Program-made: the position numbers and the translations under genes
The notes under the pieces: generated by a model
Told to the model about the DNA's origin: nothing
Seen by the model: only the letters and a program-made list of their open reading frames with translations
Database searches by the model: none
In this document: positions 45,124 to 53,973 of the stretch, piece by piece
Layout of the letters: every line of letters starts with the position of its first letter
How positions within the stretch are numbered: position 1 is the first letter of the stretch
NCBI GenBank assembly: GCA_964576115.1
Contig: CAZNUA010000012.1
Span: forward strand, 1 to 61,588
Reading direction: 5' to 3'
DNA: 61,588 nt
DNA from: CAYSYY01 sp964576115 [NCBI: uncultured Gemmatimonadota bacterium]
Lineage (GTDB): Bacteria > Blakebacterota > Blakebacteria > Blakebacterales

Positions 45124-45822
45124 ATGGAGAGAATGTATCGCACAGGGGGAGTGAGCCCGGGACTGCGGGCTGTGCCGGTGCTGCTGGCCCTGTTCCTGGT
45201 TTTCTCGCCGACGGCCGAAGCGCAGTACCGGGGCGGCCGCCGGCCCCCGAAACCGCCCCTGCAGCGCAAGGGCCTGCTCTACCTCGAGGCGGGCTGGTTC
45301 AGCGCCGTCCCGGGGCAGGATTTCGCCTCGCCCTCCGGAGGCGCCGCCGAGAACGGGAACGGCTTGCGGATCGGTGCCGGAAGCTGGATCGGACCGCACC
45401 TGACCGTGGGTTTCGAACTCGCTCTGTATACCGTGCAGCGTTTCTCGAACGTCGTGCCCTACGATCTGCAGACCTACGACAATATCACCGGCATGGAATT
45501 CGAGGTCGGCGGCTGGCAGCTGCAGAGCCGCTACCATCTGAACATCAGGAAGCGGATCATGCCCTATGTCGTTTTCGGGATCGGGCGGGTGAGGCCCAAT
45601 TTCATGATCCACTTCACCCACGAGGGCCGCGATCTCACCTCGGAGCGCCGGCAGACGGGGATCATCTATGCCGGCGGGGTCGGGGCCGATATTGTGCTTG
45701 GTAACCATGCCACCTTCATGCTGGAATGGCGGTGGATGAGCTGGTTCGGTGACTGGTTCATCCCCGGCGCGCGCTACTGGGAGGTCCAGCGCAGCGGCGT
45801 CGGCGTCGCCTGGCACTTCTGA
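45124..45822 (+). CDS. Outer-membrane beta-barrel-like protein (hypothetical)
   Basis: A 232-residue exported protein. A signal peptide (VPVLLALFLVFSPTAEAQ) is followed by a basic Pro-rich stretch (GGRRPPKPPLQRK) and a run of amphipathic strands (LLYLEAGWF, HLTVGFELALYTV, GGWQLQSRYHLNI, ATFMLEWRWMSW), ending in VGVAWHF. This fits an OmpW/Opr-type small barrel, but no family was recognised. ATG 45124 is chosen because GGGAGG is 11 bases upstream; ATG 45133 is an alternative. Confidence 0.65.
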   Translation: MERMYRTGGVSPGLRAVPVLLALFLVFSPTAEAQYRGGRRPPKPPLQRKGLLYLEAGWFSAVPGQDFASPSGGAAENGNGLRIGAGSWIGPHLTVGFELALYTVQRFSNVVPYDLQTYDNITGMEFEVGGWQLQSRYHLNIRKRIMPYVVFGIGRVRPNFMIHFTHEGRDLTSERRQTGIIYAGGVGADIVLGNHATFMLEWRWMSWFGDWFIPGARYWEVQRSGVGVAWHF

Positions 45823-45844
45823 ATCCGAACCTTCCGCGGGAACG

Positions 45845-46894
45845 ATGTTCGCTGATACCGCCACCCTGCATGTGAGCTCCGGTACCGGGGGGAGCGGTTG
45901 TGTCTCCTTCCGCCGCGAGAAGGGTGTCCCCCACGGTGGCCCCGACGGCGGAGACGGCGGCCGGGGGGGGGATGTGATCGTGGCGGTCGATCCGGCCCTG
46001 CGGACCCTGCTCGATTTCCGACGCCACCCCCACGTCCGCGCCGGCCGCGGCGCGCACGGCGAGGGTTCGAACCGAACCGGCGCCGCCGGCAAAGATGTCA
46101 CGGTCCGGGTGCCCCCGGGCACGGTCGTGATCGACGCCGGAACCGGCGAAGTTCTGGCCGACCTGGTGGATCCCGGGGCGCAGATCACGGTCGCCCGCGG
46201 CGGGCGGGGGGGGCGGGGGAACGCCCGGTTCGCGAGCAGCGTGAACCAGGCCCCCCGGCAGTGGGAACCGGGCGCCGAAGGCCGGGAGCGCACCCTGCGT
46301 TTCGAACTGCGGCTCATCGCCGATGCCGGACTCGTCGGCCACCCCAATGCCGGCAAGAGCACTCTGCTGGCGCGCCTCTCGGCGGCCCGACCGAAGATCG
46401 CCGACTATCCCTTTACGACCCTGGAACCGAACCTCGGCCTGGTCGATCTCGGCTCGTGGGAGAGTTGTGTCGTGGCCGACATCCCGGGGCTTATCGAGGG
46501 CGCCAGCACGGGGAAGGGACTGGGCACCGACTTCCTGCGGCACATCGAGCGCACCCGGGTGCTCCTCTACCTGGTGGACATCTCCGGTGACGATCCCCTG
46601 GCCGAACTCGCGATTCTGCGCGCCGAACTCCGGGCCCACTCTCCGGCCCTGCTCGAGCGGCCTTCGGCCCTGCTCCTCTCCAAGCTCGATCTGGTTCCGA
46701 CTGAGGATCGGGAGGTCTACTTCGAACTGCGCGATCTGCCCGCCGCCGCGATATCCGGCCCGGACACGAACGTCCTGCCACAGGTCGAGGGCATGCCCTG
46801 TCTTGCTTTTTCCTCCCACAGCTCGGAGGGGCTGGTTGCTCTCCGTCCCCTCCTGCTGACTCTGCTCGAAGCGGCACCGATGAGCGGTGAGTGA
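45845..46894 (+). CDS. obg: Obg GTPase
   Basis: A 349-residue ribosome-associated GTPase. The N-terminal Obg fold is Gly-rich (VSSGTGGSGCVSFRREKGVPHGGPDGGDGG). The G domain has the P-loop GHPNAGKST, the switch segment YPFTTLEPNLG, DIPGLIEGAS, and SKLD near the end. The P-loop is preceded by His in place of the usual Phe. No C-terminal OCT domain is present. It acts in 50S assembly and growth control. Confidence 0.95.
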   Translation: MFADTATLHVSSGTGGSGCVSFRREKGVPHGGPDGGDGGRGGDVIVAVDPALRTLLDFRRHPHVRAGRGAHGEGSNRTGAAGKDVTVRVPPGTVVIDAGTGEVLADLVDPGAQITVARGGRGGRGNARFASSVNQAPRQWEPGAEGRERTLRFELRLIADAGLVGHPNAGKSTLLARLSAARPKIADYPFTTLEPNLGLVDLGSWESCVVADIPGLIEGASTGKGLGTDFLRHIERTRVLLYLVDISGDDPLAELAILRAELRAHSPALLERPSALLLSKLDLVPTEDREVYFELRDLPAAAISGPDTNVLPQVEGMPCLAFSSHSSEGLVALRPLLLTLLEAAPMSGE

Positions 46895-46919
46895 CAGCCC
46901 CTCCGGAGTGCGCTAGACT
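46891..46919 (+). promoter_or_regulatory. Putative dprA promoter
   Basis: GTGACA (46891-46896) and TAGACT (46914-46919) are 17 bases apart. The -35 overlaps the obg stop codon. The 46920-47077 leader before dprA shows no other gene. Confidence 0.45.
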
Positions 46920-47077
46920 CTGCAGGCCGTTCCCCCCCGGTGAATTTCCCCGATGAGCCCCTCCTGACATATCCCCGGCAGTATCTGCCCGGTTGCTCGT
47001 CCCCCCGACTCGTCCCCCCTGTTCGCCCTCCCGGTCTTCCCTCAGCCGGCGGGTGCGGACATCGGAGGTCACAGGTA

Positions 47078-48277
47078 ATGAAACACCGGCTCGAGGAGCG
47101 GATTCTCGAAGTTGAAGAAGCGATCGTCCTGGGTGCAGCGAGCGGTTATGCCGCCCCCCGTCTGGGGCGGGCCGCGCGTCAGTGCCGGAGTCTGGACGAC
47201 CTGCTCGGCAGGTCCGACGCCGACCTCTGCCGGCTGCCCGGCATCGGCGAAAAAACCCTCCCCCACGTGCGCCGGATCGCGGATATCGATCTCGAACGCG
47301 AGCAGGCCCGGCTGGACAGACTCGGTCTCACGGTACTGGTGCCCGGCCGGCCCGGCTGGCCGCCGCTCATGAGCGAAAACATCTCGGTTCCCCCGCTGGC
47401 CCTGTACGTGCGCGGCGATCCCGCCCCGCTGGGCGAGGCGGCCGTAGCAGTGGTCGGCACCCGGAAAGCGTCTCCGATCGGGTTGCGGGTCGGCGAGGGG
47501 CTCGGTTTCGATCTCGGCCGGATACCGCTCACCGTTGTCTCGGGACTGGCGGTCGGTATCGACGCCGCGGCTCACAGGGGCTGTCTGGCGGGAAGCGGGA
47601 GGACCGTTGCGGTCCTGGCGCACGGGCTCGATCGGGTTCATCCGGGCCAGAACCGGAAGCTCGCCGACGGGATCCTCGATGGCGGCGGCGCGTTGGTCTC
47701 GGAATATCACCCGGGAGTCAAACCGCTGGCCGAGACCTTCGTGCCCCGCAACCGCATTATCGCCGGCCTGAGTCTGGCCACGGTGGTGGTGGAGGGGAAA
47801 GAGGGCAGTGGAGCCCGGCATACGGCCAGGTTCGCCGGCGACTTCGACCGCGAGGTTCTGGCCGTTCCCGGTTCCCCTCTCGACGACCGGTCGAACCTGC
47901 CGAACGAACTCATCCGCACCGGGGCGACGCTGTGCCGCGGAGCCTACGATGTCATCAGCGTCATCGGCGACTGGGAGATCGGAAGCCTGCGCGAGGCCCT
48001 GGCGGACCGGGCCGCATTCCTGCGCCGGCAGGCGGCCGATGCCCTGCGGGGACTGGGACCCGAGGCGGATCGGATCGTCAGGATTCTGGCTGACGAACCG
48101 CTTCACATCGACGGCATCTGCCGGTTCACCGGCATCGCCGCCGAGCGGGTTCTGAACCTGCTGTTGCAGCTCGAGATCGAGGGCATCGTGGAACAGCTTC
48201 CGGGGATGCGCTACATGCCGATATACAACCCGCCCGATCCCGAACCGGAAGAGGAGACACTCCGGCGGATCACGTGA
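47078..48277 (+). CDS. dprA: DNA-processing protein DprA
   Basis: A 399-residue protein that protects incoming single-stranded DNA and loads RecA in transformation. An N-terminal helix-hairpin-helix (LPGIGEKTLPHVRRI) is followed by the Rossmann-like DprA core (VVGTRKASPIG, VVSGLAVGIDAAAHRG, EYHPGVKPLAETFVPRNRIIAGLS, EVLAVPGSPLD), then a C-terminal winged-helix-like segment. ATG 47078 follows CGGAGGTCACAGGTA. The stop shares the palindrome TCACGTGA with the convergent hisD stop. Confidence 0.95.
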   Translation: MKHRLEERILEVEEAIVLGAASGYAAPRLGRAARQCRSLDDLLGRSDADLCRLPGIGEKTLPHVRRIADIDLEREQARLDRLGLTVLVPGRPGWPPLMSENISVPPLALYVRGDPAPLGEAAVAVVGTRKASPIGLRVGEGLGFDLGRIPLTVVSGLAVGIDAAAHRGCLAGSGRTVAVLAHGLDRVHPGQNRKLADGILDGGGALVSEYHPGVKPLAETFVPRNRIIAGLSLATVVVEGKEGSGARHTARFAGDFDREVLAVPGSPLDDRSNLPNELIRTGATLCRGAYDVISVIGDWEIGSLREALADRAAFLRRQAADALRGLGPEADRIVRILADEPLHIDGICRFTGIAAERVLNLLLQLEIEGIVEQLPGMRYMPIYNPPDPEPEEETLRRIT

Positions 48278-49568
48278 CGGCAGTATCCCGCAGACCGGCC
48301 GAACGGGCGTGCGCTTCGAGCCCTTCGAGACGGGCCAGACGCTCGACATCGCGCCGGAAACCGGCCGGGGGGGGTACCGGTCCGCTCCGGTACCAGGTGC
48401 GCACCCGCAGGAAGGTGAAGACCGAAAGCCCGCCGCTCCAGCGGGCGGTGCCGCCGGTGGGCAGAACATGGTTGGGACCGGCCCCGTAATCGCCGAAGAC
48501 CTCGGCCGCACCGGGGCCGATGAAAAGGGCTCCGTAGTGCCGCACCCGGCCGGCGAACCCGTCCGGATCGGCGAGATGGAGTTCGAGGTGTTCGGGAGCC
48601 AGACAGTCGCAGAGTCCGGCGGCCTGCTCCCGGTCCCCGGCTACGACGGCGAAACCGTTTCCGAGGGCGGCCCGGGCGGTCTCGCGAGCCGGCAGGTCGG
48701 CCAGCCGGCGGTGCAGCGCTCCCTCCACCGCCTCGACGAGAGAGGGCTCGAGGGCAATCAGAATCGGCCGGGCGTCGGGAGCGTGCTCGGCCTGGGCCAG
48801 CAGGTCGGCCGCGATGAGTTCGGGATCGCTGCCGGCGTCGGCGACGACGACCAGTTCCGAGGGACCGGCCAGGCTGTCGATTCCGACCCGGTCGCTGACC
48901 AGGTACTTGGCGGCGGTGACCCAGCGGTTGCCCGGGCCGACCACGACATCGCAGCGGGGTACCGCACGCGCTCCGCAGGCCAGGGCGGCGACGGCGTGGG
49001 CGCCGCCGGCGGCGAGCAGGGCCCTGGCTCCGGCAATTGCGGCCGCCGCCAGGGTGACGGCGGCGGGGCGCGGCGAGGCGACCCAGACCTCTTCGACCCC
49101 GGCCGTGCGGGCCGTGATGGCTGTCATCAGGACCGAGGAAGGCAGGGGGTAGCGGCCCCCGGGAGCGTAGCAGCCGGCCCGTTCGACCGGGACCGCTTCC
49201 TGCCCGGCGAGGCCGGCCTCGATTCCGATCTCGAATTCGGCCAGCGAGCCGCGCTGCTTCGCGGCGAAGGCGCGGATGCGGCTCGCGGTCCGTTCGAGCA
49301 CCCCCCGGTCGTCGGCATCGAGGGCAGCCAGGGCCGCTTCCAGGGCGGAGCGGTCGAAGATGAGGGGGGCGCCCGGCTCGATATCTCCGAGTCGCTCGGC
49401 GTGCGAGCGCAGGGCGGCCTCGCCTCCGCTCTCGACCTCGGCTACGATCCGGGCCGCCTCGGGCACGATCGAGCGATCGAGAGCCGTGCCGGCGTGCGAA
49501 CCGGTACCGTGTGAGGGCAACAGGGCGACCTCGGCCGGCGTGAGCCGGGGCAGCAGGGGAGCGTTCAT
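48270..49568 (-). CDS. hisD: Histidinol dehydrogenase
   Basis: A 432-residue zinc enzyme catalysing the last two steps of histidine synthesis. The signature GPGNRWVTAAKYLV, the substrate segment IDSLAGPSELVVVAD, the zinc-ligand AQAEHAPDA and the C-terminal PEHLELHL and GAGPNHVLPTGGTARW are present. It starts at ATG 49568, overlapping the hisAIE stop by 4 bases. It is the last gene of the his operon. Confidence 0.96.
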   Translation of the reverse strand: MNAPLLPRLTPAEVALLPSHGTGSHAGTALDRSIVPEAARIVAEVESGGEAALRSHAERLGDIEPGAPLIFDRSALEAALAALDADDRGVLERTASRIRAFAAKQRGSLAEFEIGIEAGLAGQEAVPVERAGCYAPGGRYPLPSSVLMTAITARTAGVEEVWVASPRPAAVTLAAAAIAGARALLAAGGAHAVAALACGARAVPRCDVVVGPGNRWVTAAKYLVSDRVGIDSLAGPSELVVVADAGSDPELIAADLLAQAEHAPDARPILIALEPSLVEAVEGALHRRLADLPARETARAALGNGFAVVAGDREQAAGLCDCLAPEHLELHLADPDGFAGRVRHYGALFIGPGAAEVFGDYGAGPNHVLPTGGTARWSGGLSVFTFLRVRTWYRSGPVPPPAGFRRDVERLARLEGLEAHARSAGLRDTAVT

Positions 49569-50890
49569 CGCGGACCTCCTTCGACCGACCGGTCGGGAAC
49601 CGGCCTTTTGGTGACCGGGCCGGGAGAAGCACCGGCCGGTTTGGCGTCCCCGGGCCGGCGGGAGAGACGTAGCGCGCGTCGATCGAGTTCGCGCTCCACC
49701 TCGGCCAGATCCACTCCGCCCCGGACCAGGGCGGTAAGGGTGAAATAGAGCAGGTCGGCCGCCTCGGCGGCGATGTCTCCGGGCTCTGAGGCGGCGGCCA
49801 GCTCGGCGGCTTCCTCGGTGAGCTTGGCCTCGAGAAGGCCGGGTTCGGTGAGCAGGCGGCGGGTGTAGGAGCCCTCCGGAGCGCTGTGGCGGCGGCCGGT
49901 CAGGCGGCGGGCCAGGGTGGGAAGTCCCCCGACCGGTCCCCAGCACGACCAGGTGCCGAGATGGCAGAAACCCGGCTCGGACTGACGCACGGTGAAGAGC
50001 AGTGTGTCGCGGTCGCAGTCGGGAGTTACGGACAGCAGACTCTGGCTGGCCCCTGAACTCTCGCCCTTGATCCAGAGGCCGCGGGAGCGGCTGCGGTAGA
50101 TACCGCGCCGCTCCCGGAGAGCGGCTTCGAGACTCTCGGCATCCGAATACGCCAGACCGAGAGCGCGGCCGTGTTCATCGGCTACGACCGTCGGCCAGAG
50201 CCCGTCGGGCCGGTCGCTCACCAGGACGGCCGCCACCGCTTCGGCAAGCGACAGGCGTCCGGTGTACAGCGCCATGCCGACCTGGGCGTCGACACCCAGG
50301 CGGTCGAGCTCGGCTACTTCGCCGGCGGTCGTGATCCCCCCGGCCACGGTCAGGGCGGTTTCGGGTACGGCCCGGTGCAGCCGGCGCACTCGTTCCAGGT
50401 CGATTCCGGCAAGCCGCCCCTCGCTTTCGACCAGGGTGACCAGGAAGCCGCCGACCAGACCCTCGAGCTCAGCCATCCGCTCCTCGATGCCGCGCCCGGT
50501 GCCTCGGCGCCAGCCATCCACCACCACCTCGCCCTCGCGGGCGTCGAGCGCGGCCACGACCCGTTCGGGAGGCAACTGCGCCAGCACCTCGGGTTCGGCG
50601 GCAGTGCCGAGCACGACCCGCACGGCCCCGGCGTCGAGCCAGGCCCGGGCCGTGTCGGCATCCCGGATGCCGCCCCCCACCCGGCAGGGGGCCAGGGAGA
50701 GTAGTGCCCGGATCAGGGCGGCGTTCGAACCCCGCCCCAGAGCGGCGTCGAGATCCACGACCGCGATCTCGCCCAGGATCCCGAAACGTTCGGCCAGAGG
50801 GCGGGGATCGCCGGCGTCGAGCACTTTCTCGGCTCCTCCGACGAGCTGAACCGCCCGGCCGTCCATGAGATCGATCGAGGGCACGATCAC
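49565..50890 (-). CDS. hisA: HisA-HisI-HisE trifunctional fusion
   Basis: A 441-residue fusion. Residues 1-225 are the HisA ProFAR isomerase barrel (VPSIDLMDGRAVQL, GGGIRDADTA, VAGGITTAGEV, with the catalytic Asp7). Residues 230-320 are a HisI PRA-CH domain (SRSRGLWIKGESSG, DCDRDTLLF, FCHLGTWSC with zinc cysteines). Residues 325-410 are HisE PRA-PH (LEAKLTEEAAELAAA, AAEAADLLYFTL). The GTG start at 50890 overlaps the hisF stop (GTGA). One polypeptide would thus carry steps 2, 3 and 4 of the pathway. Confidence 0.93.
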   Translation of the reverse strand: MIVPSIDLMDGRAVQLVGGAEKVLDAGDPRPLAERFGILGEIAVVDLDAALGRGSNAALIRALLSLAPCRVGGGIRDADTARAWLDAGAVRVVLGTAAEPEVLAQLPPERVVAALDAREGEVVVDGWRRGTGRGIEERMAELEGLVGGFLVTLVESEGRLAGIDLERVRRLHRAVPETALTVAGGITTAGEVAELDRLGVDAQVGMALYTGRLSLAEAVAAVLVSDRPDGLWPTVVADEHGRALGLAYSDAESLEAALRERRGIYRSRSRGLWIKGESSGASQSLLSVTPDCDRDTLLFTVRQSEPGFCHLGTWSCWGPVGGLPTLARRLTGRRHSAPEGSYTRRLLTEPGLLEAKLTEEAAELAAASEPGDIAAEAADLLYFTLTALVRGGVDLAEVERELDRRALRLSRRPGDAKPAGASPGPVTKRPVPDRSVEGGPR

Positions 50891-51708
50891 GGCCGCACCC
50901 TCACGCCCCGGTCGGCCAGCCAGGCTTTGAGATCGGCGACCGTCAGCTCGTCGTCGTGGAAGATCGAGGCCGCCAGTACGGCCGCGGCGCCGGTCTCGAG
51001 GGCGGCCAGCAGGTGTTCGGGGCCCGCCGCGCCGCCCGAGGCGATGACCGGTACCCCGACGGCCCCGGTCACGGCCGCGAGTAGCTCCAGATCGTACCCG
51101 TGGCGGGTGCCGTCGCGATCCCAGCTGGTCAGCAGTATCTCTCCAGCTCCCAGATCGGTCCCGATCCGGCACCAGCTCACCGGATCGAGATGACGCCGTT
51201 CGGTTCCCGACTCGATCACCACCTCCCACACCGCTTCGCTGTTCCCCGCGACCGGTTCGCTGCGACCGGAGTCCGGGACCGTTCCGGCATCCGGCCCGGG
51301 CCGGGGCCGGCGGGCGGCATCCACCGCCAGCACGGTGCATTGCCGGCCGAAGGCTTCGGCCAGCTCGATCAGCAACTCGGGCCGGCGAACGGCGGCCGAG
51401 TTGACCGCTACCTTGTCAGCCCCCGCCTCGATCAGGTCGGCCGCCGCCGCCACGCTCCCGACTCCTCCGCCGACGGTCAGCGGGATCGCGAGCCGGCGAC
51501 GGACGCGGCGCACCGTATCCAGAGCGGTCCGGCGGCCTTCGGGGGTGGCCGAGACGTCGAGGATGACGATCTCGTCGGCCCCCTGGGCGGCATAGAGTTC
51601 GGCCCGTTCGGCGGGCGAGCCGGCGTCGCGCAGATCGGCGAAGCGCACTCCCTTCACGATCCGGCCGGCATCGATATCCAGGCAGGGAATGATCCGGACA
51701 CTCAGCAT
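50887..51708 (-). CDS. hisF: Imidazole glycerol phosphate synthase, cyclase subunit
   Basis: A 273-residue HisF barrel. The catalytic aspartates Asp11 (IIPCLDIDAGRIVKGVRF) and Asp130 (VLAVDAARR) are in their usual places. Between ~132 and 158 there is an extra Pro/Gly/Ser-rich loop absent from typical HisF. The C-terminal segments ASGGAAGPEHL and AASIFH bind the product phosphate. ATG 51708 overlaps the hisH stop by 7 bases. Confidence 0.95.
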   Translation of the reverse strand: MLSVRIIPCLDIDAGRIVKGVRFADLRDAGSPAERAELYAAQGADEIVILDVSATPEGRRTALDTVRRVRRRLAIPLTVGGGVGSVAAAADLIEAGADKVAVNSAAVRRPELLIELAEAFGRQCTVLAVDAARRPRPGPDAGTVPDSGRSEPVAGNSEAVWEVVIESGTERRHLDPVSWCRIGTDLGAGEILLTSWDRDGTRHGYDLELLAAVTGAVGVPVIASGGAAGPEHLLAALETGAAAVLAASIFHDDELTVADLKAWLADRGVRVRP

Positions 51709-52328
51709 GCCGCACCCCCTTGCGGTCCGGTTCCGAGCCACCGTTGCAGCAGAGCGATGCCCCAGCCCCCGGAGAGTTCGGGGTGAAACTGGCAGGCCAG
51801 GACGCCGCCGCGCTCCAGGGCCGCCACGAACCGGCCTCCGTGATCGGCATGGGCACAGCGCCAGCCGGCGGGAGCGCGTTCGAGCCGGTAGGAATTGGCG
51901 AAGTAGGCATGGCCCGGTTCGAGCAGGGTGCAGTCCCGGTCGGGGGTGATCAGGTTCCAGCCCAGCTGCGGTACCGGGACCGAACCGGGAAAGCGGATGG
52001 CGGTGCCGGGGACGGCTCCGAGTCCCGGCACACCGGGACTCTCGTCACTGCCCTCTGTAAGCAGCTGCAGGCCCAGACAGATCGCCAGCAGGGGCGTGCC
52101 GGCTGCGATCCGTTCGCCGAGAGCCGCTCCCGTGCCGTCGGCTTCGAGGCGCTCCATGGCCCGGGCGAAAGCGCCGACTCCGGGCAGAACGACCCGGGGG
52201 GCTGTGCGCACCTCGGCCGCCGAGCGGGCCAGCCGGACCGCGGCTCCGGCCCGTTCCAGACCGGCCCGGACCGAGGCCAGATTGGCTGTGCCGGTGGGTA
52301 CCACCACGACCTGCGGTTCACAGGTCAT
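51702..52328 (-). CDS. hisH: Imidazole glycerol phosphate synthase, glutaminase subunit
   Basis: A 208-residue class I glutamine amidotransferase. The nucleophile is in the segment TPLLAICLGLQLL (Cys about 84) and the His-Glu partners are in CQFHPELSG. It supplies ammonia to HisF. The ATG overlaps the hisB stop by 4 bases (ATGA). Confidence 0.95.
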   Translation of the reverse strand: MTCEPQVVVVPTGTANLASVRAGLERAGAAVRLARSAAEVRTAPRVVLPGVGAFARAMERLEADGTGAALGERIAAGTPLLAICLGLQLLTEGSDESPGVPGLGAVPGTAIRFPGSVPVPQLGWNLITPDRDCTLLEPGHAYFANSYRLERAPAGWRCAHADHGGRFVAALERGGVLACQFHPELSGGWGIALLQRWLGTGPQGGAAC

Positions 52329-52918
52329 GTCAGGGTCTCCTTGGTGCTGGGTAGGCGTTGCGAACCGTCGTGCTCGACGGCCCGGCGCAGGGCCAGAGCC
52401 AGGGCCTTGAAAGCCGCTTCGGCCCGGTGGTGATCGTTGGTGCCGCGCAGCACGTCTACGTGCACCGCAGCACGGGCCGTGCTCGCGAAGGAAGCGATGA
52501 TGTGGGGCACGGTCTGGCAGGCCAGCGCTCCGAGCCGCTCGCCCCGCAGATCCAGTTCGGCCACCGCCCAGGGACGGCCCGAGAAATCGACCACCGCCCG
52601 GGCCAGGGCTTCGTCGAGGGGGGCATGAGCCGAGCCGAAGCGGGCGATGCCGCGTCGCTCGCCCAGGGCCCGGTCGAAGGCGGTCCCCAGGGCCAGGGCG
52701 CAGTCTTCGGCGCTGTGGTGGTCGTCCACCTCGAGATCGCCCCGGCACTCGAGGTTCAGGTCGAAGCGGGCGTGCCGGGCCAGGGTGGTGAACAGGTGAT
52801 CGAGAAAGCCGATGCCGGTGGCGACTTCGGTCTTACCCTCGCCATCCAGGTCGAGAGTCAGGCGCACCTCGGTTTCGGCGGTCATCCGCTCGATGTCGAC
52901 ACGACGACGGGGATTCAT
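52325..52918 (-). CDS. hisB: Imidazoleglycerol-phosphate dehydratase
   Basis: A 197-residue monofunctional dehydratase with the metal motifs TGIGFLDHLFTTLARH, DDHHSAEDCALALG and DVLRGTNDHHRAEAAFKALALALR. It lacks the histidinol-phosphate phosphatase domain found in the E. coli fusion, so that step must come from elsewhere. Overlaps hisC and hisH by 4 bases each. Confidence 0.96.
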   Translation of the reverse strand: MNPRRRVDIERMTAETEVRLTLDLDGEGKTEVATGIGFLDHLFTTLARHARFDLNLECRGDLEVDDHHSAEDCALALGTAFDRALGERRGIARFGSAHAPLDEALARAVVDFSGRPWAVAELDLRGERLGALACQTVPHIIASFASTARAAVHVDVLRGTNDHHRAEAAFKALALALRRAVEHDGSQRLPSTKETLT

Positions 52919-53973
52919 GATCTGACTCCTTTGGCGGTGGTGGCGCGGTCCGGGTGAGAATCCGGCCGCCCGGACGGTTCAGCCGGCCCGCGCAGGGCGT
53001 GCAGGGCATCCAGCAGACGTGAAAATTCGCTGTCGTTCCCGGGGCAGGTGAGGCGCAGGTAGGAGGCCAGCGCCGGTACCTCGTCGAAACGGCGTACAGC
53101 GACTCCCCGCTCGGCCAGACGCCGGTGCACCGCGCCGGCGTCGGTAAAGCGGGCGGTGACGAAGTTGGCCTGCGAGGGCAGGGGACGGGCCCCGAGGGAG
53201 CGCAGGTCGCTCTCCAGCCGGGTGCGCTCGCGCCGCACCCCGGCGACGTAACGCTGCATCGCGGTTTCGTCCCGTTCGAGACGCAGGGCGGCCAGCACTG
53301 CGCTGGGACCGGCGACGGGGTAGTTCTGCCCGGCCAGGCGCAGCCGGCCGATCAGCTCGACCGGACCGGCGGCATAACCCACCCGTAGACCGGCCAGGCC
53401 CCACGCTTTCGACAGGGTGCGCACGATGACGGCGTTGGGTTCGTCCAGGATCCGGGGTGTGGGATCATCATCGGCGAATTCGACATAGGCCAGGTCGAGC
53501 AGGACCGGAGTGTCGGGCACCGCCCGGATCAGTTCGACGAGCTGCGGGGTGTCGATCACGGCGCCGGTCGGATTGTTGGGCGAGGTCAGGACCAGCAGGG
53601 CGGTCCGCCGCCCGCAGCGACGGAGGATCGTACCGAAGGGAAAAGGTTCATCCAGCCAGGGAACCTCGACGATCCGGCCCCCGGCCAGGGAAGCGAAACG
53701 CGCCAGCATCGAAAAGGCCGGAACGGGCAGAACCATCCGGCCGCGGCCGGCCAGGGCGATCCGCATGATGCGGTCGAGAGCGTCGTTGGAACCGTTGGTG
53801 GCGATGACCCGTTCCGGGGCGATCCCGAGCCGGGCGGCCAGGAGTTCCTCGAGCGGACGCGACACGGGATAGCGGCGGAGCAGGTCGGCCGGGGCCCGGG
53901 CAAGCTCGCCCAGCAGGCCGGTGGAAGGCAGGCCCCCCTCGTTGGCGTCGAGCAGCAGGCGGGAAACGCTCAT
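52915..53973 (-). CDS. hisC: Histidinol-phosphate aminotransferase
   Basis: A 352-residue PLP-dependent class I/II aminotransferase. The active-site Lys lies in RTLSKAWGLAGLRVGYA and the conserved Asp-Tyr pair in LTSPNNPTGAVI and LLDLAYVEFAD. It converts imidazole acetol phosphate to histidinol phosphate. Overlaps hisG by 4 bases (ATGA). Confidence 0.95.
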   Translation of the reverse strand: MSVSRLLLDANEGGLPSTGLLGELARAPADLLRRYPVSRPLEELLAARLGIAPERVIATNGSNDALDRIMRIALAGRGRMVLPVPAFSMLARFASLAGGRIVEVPWLDEPFPFGTILRRCGRRTALLVLTSPNNPTGAVIDTPQLVELIRAVPDTPVLLDLAYVEFADDDPTPRILDEPNAVIVRTLSKAWGLAGLRVGYAAGPVELIGRLRLAGQNYPVAGPSAVLAALRLERDETAMQRYVAGVRRERTRLESDLRSLGARPLPSQANFVTARFTDAGAVHRRLAERGVAVRRFDEVPALASYLRLTCPGNDSEFSRLLDALHALRGPAEPSGRPDSHPDRATTAKGVRS

